From Siphonodentalium dalli (lineage: Eukaryota; Mollusca; Scaphopoda; Gadilida; Siphonodentaliidae), in NCBI GenBank assembly GCA_032622095.1, contig CP136062.1, positions 155,242,875 to 155,306,874 on the forward strand: a stretch of 64,000 bases of DNA, given 5' to 3'. Positions 46,601 to 57,724 of the stretch are shown here, piece after piece. How positions within the stretch are numbered: the stretch's first letter is position 1; each line of letters begins with the position of its first letter. A program made the translations under genes and the position numbers. The notes below the pieces were generated by a model. It did not search any database and was not told the origin of the DNA. It saw only the letters and a program-made list of their open reading frames with translations.

Positions 46601-49435
46601 CGGTATGGGACGGTACCCTAACACTAACGAGGACGGAACCGTACCATAACACAAACCGAGACGGGACCATAAACTGATCCGTAACTCTAACAGGGATACG
46701 ACGGGACCTTAAGCATAATCCTAACCGGGACGGGACCTTCGTCCGGGGCGGAACAATCGGAACCGAACCATAACTCTAACCATAACTCGGGGCAAACATC
46801 AAATTTGAATCCCTGGAAGATGACGTGGGGCAGAAACAAAATACTGATTTCCAAACATGACAATAAAGAGACAGTTTCAACATATGTTTATATTACATGA
46901 GTTTAATCCGTAACATGATACGGACATATACGTTCAGAAGAGATATCCGTCATGGCTACTGGTTGAGGTGGTTACTTCAAATAAACGAGATAAATCACTA
47001 CCATGACTAATCTACGATATGAGCATCACATTGAATCCTGATAATAAAGGAATATGAGAACGGTAACATGGGAATATGGACATCGAGGTGTTATCCTGTA
47101 ATCAGGTAAGATTTAATCTAGTAATTAATGAGGACCTATGTTGACATTTCTGCTCAAATTTTATTTCAATGAATTATGTTTAAGGAGACTAATTACCACC
47201 ACCCAACTACCACATACAAGTTCGAACTGATTTATGATAATATATTCCACGCACAGGAACAATTATTCAAAACATTACTATTTATGGTTTTGCGCAATCA
47301 TTCCGAAACTCGTTCTGTGTGTGACTAGTTCGTATCTATAGTAAAATATATAAGTTTACTGAACCAATTCGATAGTGTTTCGTGTAATATTGTCGTTGGT
47401 AGCTATATAATATTATACAGATACATACCATTGTTGGAAGGTTATACTATACAGTTCTAGTTTGATGTAAGCAGATCACTCAACAAAAATATTTCCATGA
47501 TGTTGAGTTGTTAACTTATTACACACTATAACAATAATTTAAGTTCGCTGGAAAATCAGGTTACTCAATGAGGAAGCCTACAACTGTAAGAGTTTACGCT
47601 TACCTGGTTGTTCTCCCTTTTACAGAATATGGTTCCAACTCATGACTGCGAAATCTACGTAGTTGTCTACTCGCGAGGAGACCGGAAGTCCTTTCGCCAC
47701 GCAATTGACATCCTGTTCCATTTGCGCCGAGTGAGCAAAGTCACCAAGCCCTTCATTTTGGTGCAGAACAAGTGCGATCTTGTCCGGACAAAGGTCATCG
47801 CCGCCGGAGGTGAGTACCGTGTCTTTGCCAAACACTGAATTACTAGTAGTTTCCGAATGAAATGTTCAGATAAGTTCTACAACCGGCCAGTGTAGAACCT
47901 ATTTTCTGAACATTATATATAGGTATGACTCATCTGCACTTGTATTATATGTTCGTCTGTCGTCTGCTAATAATATGTAATTCCAATATATACTGTTATA
48001 CCTGATGGGAGAAACTATTTTGTGATGACATGGTTAACATCTCCATGGACAGTTTATTACATATATTATTTCAGATGTTCTAGCAATGGGTCAATATCTT
48101 CAAAAGTTTAAATATGTTCACTAGACGCACAAAACACTTAAATATACTTTACCTAGATCCAGCTATGTATGGGACCATCTCCAACTCTCTTCAATAGAAT
48201 ATATGCAATAAATTAATGAATTTGAGTCGTCGTGCATGAGTGAAAAAAACAGTAATTTAGTCTATTACATCGCCCATGAAGAGTATGTACTGTCGCAAAG
48301 GGAGATAAATCATGAGTCAGAAATAAGCTAAATGTTTTGAGCAGAAATAACAATTCTAAATTAAATTGAACGTGAGTTGAATCCTTGTGAACATCTGCAG
48401 TACACCGGTTTATCACATAATTAACCGTTAACCCCGTCCCAATGTTTTAGTAAGACACACGTGTATTATCGCTGCGCGCAGTGACGTAAGGGCTTATATC
48501 AATGGTGTCGAAGCCAATTCGGGGACTTTATTATTATGTTAAACATAATGTAATTACGATATTCGATTTTTGTTGCGTTATTTAGTGTTGGGTGTGAGAT
48601 AACATGGTTGATACGGGTTGTTGACAAAATTGTTCAACATGAAAAGACACATTTGAAATTAAACATATTCGCTCTTGAATGTGCCTTTACATCATATTTG
48701 GTTGTGATAAGGAACCCAATATTAATTTTGTTAACCCCAGCCTTTTCGATGTCGTTTTTCCTCGCTTATGTGTGACTGTGATAAAATGGATCTTAAATTC
48801 GTCGCATTTCTATGCGAATTGTATTATTCCAATAAATTCGATTCTAGCCTCACAAAAGCTCGGTTCGAATATAATTTAGTGCACTCGGTTGATTACTTTC
48901 GTATACATGTGCGACTCATTAGATATCCTCTATGTTTCAAGTTGTTCTTTTGTAGGAAAATTGTTTTGACTTGAAAATCAGGAAGTGGTGTTTTGGAAGA
49001 AAGAGTGCCAAATTGCAAAATGGTATCCTCTCTGACAAATGCACAATTGTTTGCGCTCTATAATTACACTAGAGTTGCAGTGAATCCACAATTGTTATGA
49101 TGCTGCTTTCTTTATGAAATATTTACTTTGTGAATTTGTTTCCATGGCCGCCTCCGATGTTGAAACAAGCTACCTCTGCCCCTCCTTGACATTCATTTTA
49201 ACTTTCGAATGTCTCTTTTTTTACAGAAGGGAAAAAAGTCGCCCTGTCATACAACTGCAAATTTGTGGAGACATCGACACTCTTCCATCACAACGTGGAT
49301 GAGTTGTTGGTCGGTATTCATAAACAAAACTCTTTGCACAACAACGCGCGAACAGGCTCAGGGAGGAAGATGAAGGCACTTTTACCACGCATTTTCAAGA
49401 GTAAAGCATCCTGTGAAAATTTGATGAAATTATAA
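40299..49435 (+). CDS. RGK-family small GTPase (Rem/Rad/Gem/Kir-like), four exons
   Basis: Joining 40299-40623, 42977-43065, 47626-47809 and 49227-49435 gives 807 bases, 268 codons plus stop, with no internal stop and intron phases 1, 0, 1. RGK proteins are Ras-related, membrane-associated GTP-binding proteins that inhibit voltage-gated calcium channels and influence the cytoskeleton. Residues 36-61 are Ser-rich; the P-loop GSHGVGKT is at 82-89, followed by RQFMTSEY. The G4 box NKCD is at 186-189 in VQNKCDLVR. The G5-like ETS is at 214-216 in CKFVETS...HHNVDEL. The protein ends KSKASCENLMKL, with the cysteine seventh from the end, the RGK C7 motif. It has no CAAX box and no canonical DxxG (G3), both normal for RGK. 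Vertebrate members are about 296-340 residues. It is the only intact gene in the window. Confidence 0.93.
41670..41726 (+). ncRNA. Intronic hairpin 1 in the RGK gene (intron 1)
   Basis: Two 23-base arms, GTTCAGACAATAAGCTCAAC... and ...GTTGAACTTATTATCTGGAC, pair with about three imperfections around an 11-base loop. Size and pairing are within the range of a miRNA precursor, but a short MITE relic would look the same. A related hairpin sits in intron 3. Confidence 0.35.
42977..43065 (+). CDS. RGK GTPase exon 2
   Basis: An 89-base exon, acceptor TTCCAG and donor GTATGA, encoding an acidic DDDD run then IKQVSVMLNGEQVWQCFNEE. It corresponds to the beta2-beta3 and switch II region, where RGK proteins lack DxxG. 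It was found from splice signals and phase because it is too short to stand out as an open frame. Confidence 0.85.
43346..43407. repeat. Perfect 18-bp inverted repeat in RGK intron 2
   Basis: GAGTGGAATTGTGGTTTT (43346-43363) and its exact complement (43390-43407) flank a 26-base loop. The loop contains ACCACGAGTC, which can alternatively pair with the CTCGTGGT after the right arm. It is probably the core of a small foldback element. Confidence 0.8.
46517..46824. repeat. Telomere-like island flanked by a 31-bp direct repeat (RGK intron 2)
   Basis: Bases 46548-46793 are the same CCCTAACC / GGGACGGGACC-type sequence as the large arrays. On both sides lies AAACATCAAATTTGAATC followed by a TCTGAAAGATGAC-like end (46517-46547 and 46794-46824), with two mismatches in 31 bases. 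The direct repeats look like a target-site duplication or the product of break repair. The island lies in the 4.56 kb intron 2 of the RGK gene. Confidence 0.85.
47626..47809 (+). CDS. RGK GTPase exon 3
   Basis: Acceptor TTTTACAG, donor GTGAGT. It encodes CEIYVVVYSRGDRKSF, matching the RGK YLIVYSITDRASF segment, and the FILVQNKCDLVR G4 box. An in-frame ATG at 47629 is internal, not a start. Confidence 0.9.
47862..47913 (+). ncRNA. Intronic hairpin 2 in the RGK gene (intron 3)
   Basis: The left arm ATGTTCAGATAAGTTCTACA pairs with a right arm ending TTTTCTGAACAT, with a 3-base bulge, around ACCGGCCAG. The GTTCAGA.AA start is shared with hairpin 1 in intron 1, suggesting one family. It could be miRNA-like or a small MITE. 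Confidence 0.35.
49227..49435 (+). CDS. RGK GTPase exon 4 and stop
   Basis: The acceptor TTTTTTTACAG has a long pyrimidine tract. The exon encodes GKKVALSYNCKFVETS (the G5 region), an amphipathic HHNVDELLVGIHKQ helix, a basic RKMKALLPRIFKSK stretch (in RGK proteins used for phosphoinositide and calmodulin binding), and the C-terminal SCENLMKL. The stop TAA is at 49433-49435. Confidence 0.9.
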
Positions 49436-49786
49436 TTTATCAGTCACCTGTTCAGCAACATTCAGAGTATGAAATGATGTTTTTATAACAATTGTTATAT
49501 ATTTATCATCGGTTATGTGAGATCGTGTAGCACGAGTGCTGTGTGGTAATGTGTTATCTTTGTCAGTGCTGAGAAGGAAACATGTATACCATTTTAAACA
49601 GAGAATACTTGAAGCTAATAACCATATCCTGTCATCCATTTGTAACTCAGATATATTCAAATCGAAATTATTCAAAATCATGGAATCATATGTTGTACAC
49701 TTAGCTGCATATATATATATATAACATAAACGTAGCATATAACGTATGATTATTTTGTAAGTTATGGATAATTATGTATAGTCTGA

Positions 49787-49792
49787 AATAAA
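49787..49792 (+). terminator. Poly(A) signal of the RGK gene
   Basis: AATAAA lies about 350 bases after the stop codon, giving a plausible 3' untranslated region of about 370 bases. Confidence 0.5.
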
Positions 49793-49810
49793 ACTATATA
49801 TCCATGTAGA

Positions 49811-49943
49811 GCATTATCATCATCACCATTATCACCGTTGTCATCATCATGGTCATTATCGTAATCATCATAACTGCTATCTGTATTCACAATCAACATC
49901 AACATCATCGCCGGCATCATCATATTCATCGCCGTCGTCTTAA
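49811..49943 (+). repeat. CAT/TCA triplet-rich tract
   Basis: An imperfect trinucleotide tract of ATC, ACC and GTC triplets immediately downstream of the RGK poly(A) signal. No stable frame or product is inferred. Confidence 0.8.
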
Positions 49944-50199
49944 GTAATCACCACCAATTGTTTGGATTATATGAGCATTGACGGTTAACTATTTCGGTCG
50001 TAAATATATCTACACGCGCTTCCATTCATCAAACGACGTGAATTCCGTTACTAATTCCTTATTTATCATTCGGCAAAATCCGAGAACGGTGGGAAATTAC
50101 CTCTCATTCGTAAGCGGCCAACGGGGCCGAACACAATTAGGATCAGTTTCAAAAAGTGGCCTGAAAATGAGTTACCGCTCTGGTCTGTCAGGAAAATTT
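49944..50199. other. Junction sequence before array copy B
   Basis: About 250 bases of ordinary sequence lead into the telomere-like array. The corresponding part of copy A lies left of the window. No gene recognised. Confidence 0.5.
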
Positions 50200-53100
50200 C
50201 GGGACCGGATGACTCGGAACTTTAACCAGGACAGGCGTGTTGGGACCCTAAAGGGACGGGACAGTAATTCTAGCTGGACCCGGGCCGTGGCTATTAATCT
50301 AACCGCGGGCGGGACAAATCGGTACCCTAACCCTAACCGGGGCGGGACGCGACTCTAACATTAACTGGGACGGGACCTTAGGCCTAACCCTAACCGGGGC
50401 GGCATCTTAACCCTAACACTGAACAGGACGACGCGGTATCCTAACCCTGACCGGACGGGACCATAAGTTGTATGTGGGTGTTCGGAACGGATTGTAACTT
50501 AACCATAACCGAACCTGGGCCCTACCCCGGAGCGAAACGGTGCGGGACCCCAACCTTAACCCAGACTGGACGAGACCGTAATTCTAGCTGGACCGTGACT
50601 CATAGTTCTAACCGCGGACGGAACAAGTCGGGATCCTAACCGGGCGGGACGAAACCCTAACTCTAACCGGGACGGGAAATAAAGCATAAACATAACCCTA
50701 ACGGCAGCTTAACTCTAAGACTGAACAGGCCTAGTCCGACCGGACGGGACCATAACCTTTATGTTGGGGTCGGAGTGACTGTAACTTTAACCCTAACCGG
50801 ATCGGGGCCCTATCCAGGAACTGAACGGGGCGGGGCCCTAAGCCAGGCAGGACGGGACCTTGACCCAACCCTGACGGGACATTAACACTGGCTACACCAA
50901 TAACCCTAAACCTAAACGGCACTGGACGGCTCTGAACGGGAATTTAACCCTAGCCCTAACCGAGACGGGACCATAACGCTAACAGTTAGGGGAACCCAAT
51001 ACTAACCGGGACGTGACACCTGACCCTAACCTATTCGGGACGGGAGCTTAACCCTAACTCTAACCGGGACGGTTGGAACCTAACACTAACAATACTCGTA
51101 ACCTGATGGTGGATCCGGATGGTCCGTACATCGGACGGGACGAGCCGGGACCATAACAAGGAAGAGACGGGACCATAGGACGGTACCCTATCTCTAACCG
51201 GAACCCTAACCCTACCCCGGGGCGGAAGTCAGGGGAGGGACGTTAAAACTAATCATAACCATAACCGGGACGGCACCAGTCGGGGGCAATAACAATAACT
51301 GAAAAGAGGCCTTAAGCCTAACCACAAAGGGGACGGGACCTAAACCTTAATACGGACCAGAACGGGAGGTTAACATAACTACAACCGGGACTGGTGCTAA
51401 AGTTAAACCCTAACCCGTACCGGACGGGCGGGATTCTAATTTGGATGTGGTGGTTCGGAACGGTACTGTAACATAATCATGTCGGGGGTCTGACACGGAA
51501 ATTAATTGGGCGGGACCCAAACACTAACAGGACGGGGCCTATGCCCCAACCCTGACCGTGACGGGACCTCAACCCTTGGCAAAACTATAACCCAAACCCT
51601 AAAGGGACTGGACGGTTCGGGCGGGAACTTAAACACAACACAACTAACCTGGTCAGGGCCCTATCACTAACCGGTACGGAGCCTTAAACATAACCTTGGC
51701 GGGAGTTTAACCCTATCTGGTACGGGATGTTACTACAGTACTAACTGACAACAATCGTTACCTGGCGGGTAAACCCGACCGCGGACGGGACGAATCGGGA
51801 CCCTAACCAGGACGGCACCCTAACCTTTAACTGAACGTAACTGGTTGGAACGGGACCTTAACACTAAACGTAACCATAAAACTGGACGGGGCCAGAGGAC
51901 CTGACGTTAACACTAACCATAACCGGGACTGTACGGCTCTGGGCTGTAATTTCATAATAACCATAACTGGGACGGGACCAGTCGGGACCCTTACACTAAC
52001 CTGGACTGGACCTTTGTCCGATTCCTAACTCGAACTTGGACGGGACCTTGAGCCTAACCCATAACCGGGAAGGGACGGGACCACAACAAGGGCGGTATCC
52101 TAACAGTAGCAAGAACTGGACGGATTGGAACGGGACCTTAACCCTAACCATTACCCTAAACCGGGACCAGTGTCATGGGACGTCCGGGACGTTAACACTA
52201 ACCTTAACGATAACCCTAACCGGGACTGGACGGCTCTGAACTGGAAATTCACCAGAACCTGACTGCGACGAGACCAGTCGGATTCCTAACACTAACCGGG
52301 ACTCGACCTTAGAGCCATATCCCTAACTCTAACTTGGACGAAACATTGAACCTAACCTTAACCGGGACGGGAGCTTAACCCTGACAATAACCGGGGAGGT
52401 ACCCCAAGCTGGACGTGGCGGGATGGGACCATAAATCTAACCCTAACCGGACGGGACGAGTCCGGAAACTAACCCGGGATGGAGAGAGACACTAACCCTA
52501 CCAGAGTATGACCCTAACCATAACTGTGACTGGACGGCTCGGGAATGTAATTTAGGCCTAACACTAACCCTAACTGGGACGGACCCTACCACTAACCGAA
52601 ACGTTACCGTACCTTAAACCAACACCCAACTCAAACCGTGGCGGGATGGGGCTGGACCTTAAGCCTAACCTAATTATGAGTGGACCCTGACTCGAACCGC
52701 GACATGGTCTTAACCTTAGCTCTAACCGGGAGGGGACCGTAACACTATCCGAGATGTGACGGGACCGTAAACCGAGCCCTAACTCTAAGCGGGACTCGAC
52801 ATTAAAACTAACTGTAGCTAATCCGGGGAGGATGGGACCTAACCCTAATCGGGACGGAACCGTAACCCTAATTCTAACAGGTACGGGACTCTAACCCTTA
52901 CAGGACGGGATGTAAACCTTAACCCTAACTGGTACTTGACCTTAAACCTAAATCTAAGCCGAACCGTGTAGGGACGGGCCCTTAACCATAACTCTAACCG
53001 GGACGGCACATTTAGGTTCCCCTACCCAACCGCGGCGGTGTGTGCCGGCCCTTAATCCTACACTAATCCGAATGCCAGCGGGAGGACATTAAACCTATCT

Positions 53101-53390
53101 CTAATCCGAATCGGGGCGGGACGGGACCTTAACACTACCCATAACCGGGACGGGACTGGACCCACACACTAACCGTAATCGGCACGGGACGATAAGGGCC
53201 GTGACGGGACCCTAGTATAACAGGGATAGATCGAGATGGGACCTTTACACTATAGCACTAATCCTAAACGGGACAGGACGGGGCGGATCCTAACCCTAAC
53301 TGGGACGGGACCCTAACCATAACCGGGATGGACGGGATGGGACAGCGGGCGCGGGTAGTGACGGTAACGGGGCGCGCGGGCGGAGCAACT
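50200..53390. repeat. Degenerate telomere-like array, copy B (full length)
   Basis: The same array as 1-2745, here with its left boundary visible, giving a total of about 3.2 kb. Small indels separate the copies, such as six extra bases near 51401 (AGTTAA). It runs gradually into ordinary AT-rich DNA at the right through a GGCGCGCGGGCGG-type patch. Confidence 0.85.
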
Positions 53391-56273
53391 CGTAGTTGTG
53401 TTGGTTGGGGTGTCACTGTACGTCTGTTTTCGACCAATTGGCACTGATGTTCTAATTTTTTCGGTCCAAATTATCGCCCCATGCACTTTCACTTCAATGT
53501 TCCAGACCGATCATAGCAGCAACTCATATTCGGACACTTTTTGAAACTCGATCCAAATTTACTTCGGCTAAATCGAATTCTATCCAGCTATTATTTACAT
53601 ATACTTCTGAACACCTGATATATACATATGTTTTGTTTTGAACTATCAACGTTAGCGTTGTTAAAGTAATGAGAGCGGGTCTCAAGTTACAAAGAGCACA
53701 TACTAATAACGCTGTCAATGGCTACCGTTTTAAACCTGTTTACCCTGGAAGCCTATAACATTGTAGAGGTCGGTTGTTTATTATGACATCAATGTGAACA
53801 TATCCATACTGCACATGGCGTCACTTTATATTGCAACCAGTCTTTTCGCTTGCTTCTTGAATTAACGAACAGCAGAGGAATATCTGCTGGTTGCTTTCAT
53901 GTTTTCATTTCAATTCAATATGTTGGGACGTTTGTACACCCGCAATCCGATATTTGACTAAGAGATGATTATAATTTTGCGTAGAAGTACAATTTAGTTT
54001 TATCTTATCGAATATGCCATTTCATTTTATGCCATTGTCTGATTTATTTGATTGATATTCGTGAATAATCCTGTGTCTTTCAATTGTTCTTGGCTGATAG
54101 CGATTCACGTGATTAGATTCATATATCTGTATGTGGCTCATGTTATCGTTTCTACATTGTGTATCATGGTTTTGCATGCTTCAATATCTACTGGTTAATT
54201 TATTTTGGCTTTTATGTGTTAATTTCATTTCATTCGAGTCTTTTGTAACGTACATAAATTGCCCACAACTCGATATTTGGCCAAGCGATTATTCAACTTT
54301 TGCATAGAAGTAAACTTTATTTTTTGAAAATATCATTTTATCATGACATTCACTGATTTGTATGATTGTTATTCATGCGCTCTAAATAATCCTGTCACTT
54401 CCAATTGTCGATTCGTGATCTTGAATCACGTGATCATATTCATATATTTGGCGATTGCTCAAGCCGATGTTCTATGTTTTCACGTTTACTACACATAGCG
54501 ATTACGCAGACCAATGTTCTACATGTACGTTGTAATGTGTATTACATTATGTTGATTGTGTTCATGGTATACATTGTCCCGAATGTCCTTAACCAGACAC
54601 CACGTGTAAGCGAAAAATAAATTTGTCGGATCGGAATAATGGACTTTGTCTCACTTACTCCCTATGCATGGAAATTGCTTTAATAGGCATCAAACCAGTG
54701 ACATTACATAACTACGGTCTTTACTTATTGTATACAAATTAATAGAAGTTCAGTAAAAATAACTATAATTTGATTAAGTCTCTTTAATCCGTGTTATCGA
54801 AGAAAATATATCGTCAAATGTATAGCGTATTGGGGTACTATTACTTGTACAACCACTTATCTCACATATATCCTAGATTCGTTTCGTTTGCAACTGATGG
54901 TAAATTGTGTTCTTAGTATTTTGTTGAAAGGTAACTGATATGTATACTGTTGATACGTGCGGTTCCAGCTGGACTATACGCACCCCTGATCAAGACTTAG
55001 TGGTCCTGCTAATGTGATGTGATGTGATGCTGGTGGTCTCTGCTGAATTGCTATAATGCGATTCGGGCGAACTGATGCTGTTAAGACAAAGTACCGTTAT
55101 TTTTCAAATGTTGTCATTTTCTGGGTGTATGGCTAATACGAGCGGTTTGGAATAAGACCAGTGCATGTTTGGAACATAAAAAACATAGACATTTTGAACA
55201 AATATAATAATGGCTGCTCTGATGTTTGCAAAACGATGTGAATTGCCATCTTGCTATAGTCGATTTGCCACAACTAGTACAACCAATATAAACATATCTC
55301 GCAATATATATGTGTTGGAATGTTTGATACACACAATGGCTTTTCATATTGCAGATTTTCCGAACGCCGCACAAACGACAATTTTAGAACAAATAACGTA
55401 CATGTTCTTAACAGCGTAAATTTGCCATGACAGCATCTTCGCAATTCAACAGGGCCCACCAGCATCGCATCACATTGGCGGGACCAGTTGACCAGTTGTG
55501 ATACTGTAATAGGATGAAACTTTAATGGTCTGACTGTAATTGTGTTCGAGGGTACGCCAATACATGGGATTCGTTAATCAAATAATTTATTATTGCGACA
55601 GTTCTTTAATCTTAGTGTTCGATATTCCGAGAGTTCGATACTTAAGAATTTACAGCGACGTGGAATGAATAACAGTCGGGCCTCATCAACATAAAATAAA
55701 TGTTTCCCGAGGCATCACCATGCGCAAAAGAATCCCACCGGTATCAAATTTAAACACCATACATACATTTGGGAACAGACAATTAACACACGCGTATATA
55801 TAATTGCGTAAATGATACACAAATATCCAAATGTTTGTCTTTGTCGTGTCTTATACATGTATGTTACAACATATGTGACTTATTGGTGCTCTATATAAAG
55901 ATTCACGTACATGCACGTGCGTGAGCGACACATACACGTGTAATAATTTAACGCGATGCTGAAACTGATGCCAGCTTCCGTATTTGAGGAAACTACATGC
56001 TATTCTGAAAGCTAGCGCGACCTACATGTATATTTACATATTCGCGACTTTCGGACTATCGAATAATCGTAATATCTAACTATCTGACAAACGAACTGCC
56101 CTAATTTTTTCGTCATTTGACAAATATACAACATTCATATTTGAGAATAAGTGGGACAGTTGAAGCACAGGTCCCCAGATCAAAGATTTACTCCACCCCC
56201 AATAATACTTAATCCCATAGAAATGTATTCAACTTGGCGGGGCCTAATTTTTATTTATTTTTTTCACTAAAAA
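53391..56273. other. AT-rich duplicated stretch, copy B, no gene seen
   Basis: Counterpart of 2746-5632. Short frames only. Confidence 0.6.
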
Positions 56274-57282
56274 AACAGGTTCAAAATAGAAAACAAATAT
56301 TTTTGTTACTTAAAGGCCTCATATATACGTAGAAATATATTTTCTTACTCATCAATTTGATGTATCCCGTGTAAAAACATGGTCCAGAAAAACTCCTGTT
56401 ATGAGCACAGGTCTGACGGAAACCGGCTGTTGAAATCCCTCGATCGAGATGGAGTCCGCTCAACTCGGTCAAAGAGCCGGATTTTGACCACACCGACTTG
56501 TGCTTCAAAAACGCACTAAACGGTAAGTAGAATATATATATTATACATAATTAGAAGCGGAATCACGGCATCATATCTCTCGTATTTATTGAAATAATCA
56601 GTTTCATAAAACCGGAAGCAAATTTAAATTGTCCAAAACAAGCCATTTTGTAAGTAAGCACGTAACACTAATTTGTCATTGGCCCAATATAAATCAAATA
56701 TATAACGAAGAAGTAATGTACATACGCTCTAAATCTTTACGAAGTTATATTCTTGTCCATGTGTATGTTTTCAAATCGGCATTCGTGTTAATTCAATCTT
56801 TATCTATTCTTTTCATTTTTTATAAATACATATTGTGTTGCATAGAACTATAAATAGTACTCACGGCAGACTCGCATAAAATGGCTGGTTTTGGAAAATT
56901 TATATTTGCTTCCGAATTCATGAATCTGATTTTTTTCAATAAATACGAGAGATACGATGACGTGATGTGGCCAGATTGGTTTGGGTGTGTCAGTAATTAA
57001 TTCCGCTTCTAATGATGTATAATATATATATTTTACTTAACGTTGAGAGTTTTTGAAGCGCAAGTCGGTGTAAAAATCCGACTCGCTGACCCAGTTTAGC
57101 GGGCACCATCTAGAACGAGTGATTTTAGCAGTCGGTTTGCTCCAGACCTGTGCTCATATCCGGAGTTTTTCTGAACCAATTTTACACGGCATACTTAAAA
57201 TTGAAGAGTAATAAAATATCTTTCTACCTATATATGAAGAATTTATGTTGCTAACATTATTTTTGTGTGTTTTGAACCTGTT
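56274..57282. mobile_element. Foldback / long-TIR element, copy B
   Basis: Counterpart of 5633-6649 with small internal differences, including a shortened stretch near 56655 and a few substitutions in the arms. The ends show the same ACAGGTTCAAAA word in inverted orientation. Confidence 0.75.
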
Positions 57283-57724
57283 TGTGGACTTTGAAAAAGT
57301 TATAACAAATTAGAGCCGTCCGCGTTCGATACCTTTCTATTATAGGAAGAATATAGGGGCGGGGCATTTTTGTTTTTGTTCTGGCGACCTGTGAGTTAAA
57401 GATGCCCAAATTTGATAAAATACAAAATACATCTAATGTGACAAAATACACCAAATTTGACAAAAACAAATCTTTGGCAACATAAGCATGGACGCTATCA
57501 TAGACGATATTGGAATGTTTGCTAGACTGACCACAGTCAAACGTGCTAAAAAGTTGCTCTTTTGAAATTCGACATTTGGCCATCAATACTTCATAATGAT
57601 AATGCAGGGTTCGTTGTGCCATTCATTTTCGTGTATACAAACTGTGCATTTGAAGGTTGTTTGCTGTCAAACCGTCAGGGCATCTTTAAGTCATCGCTAG
57701 CAACGTTAGATGTCCTCACAAAAC

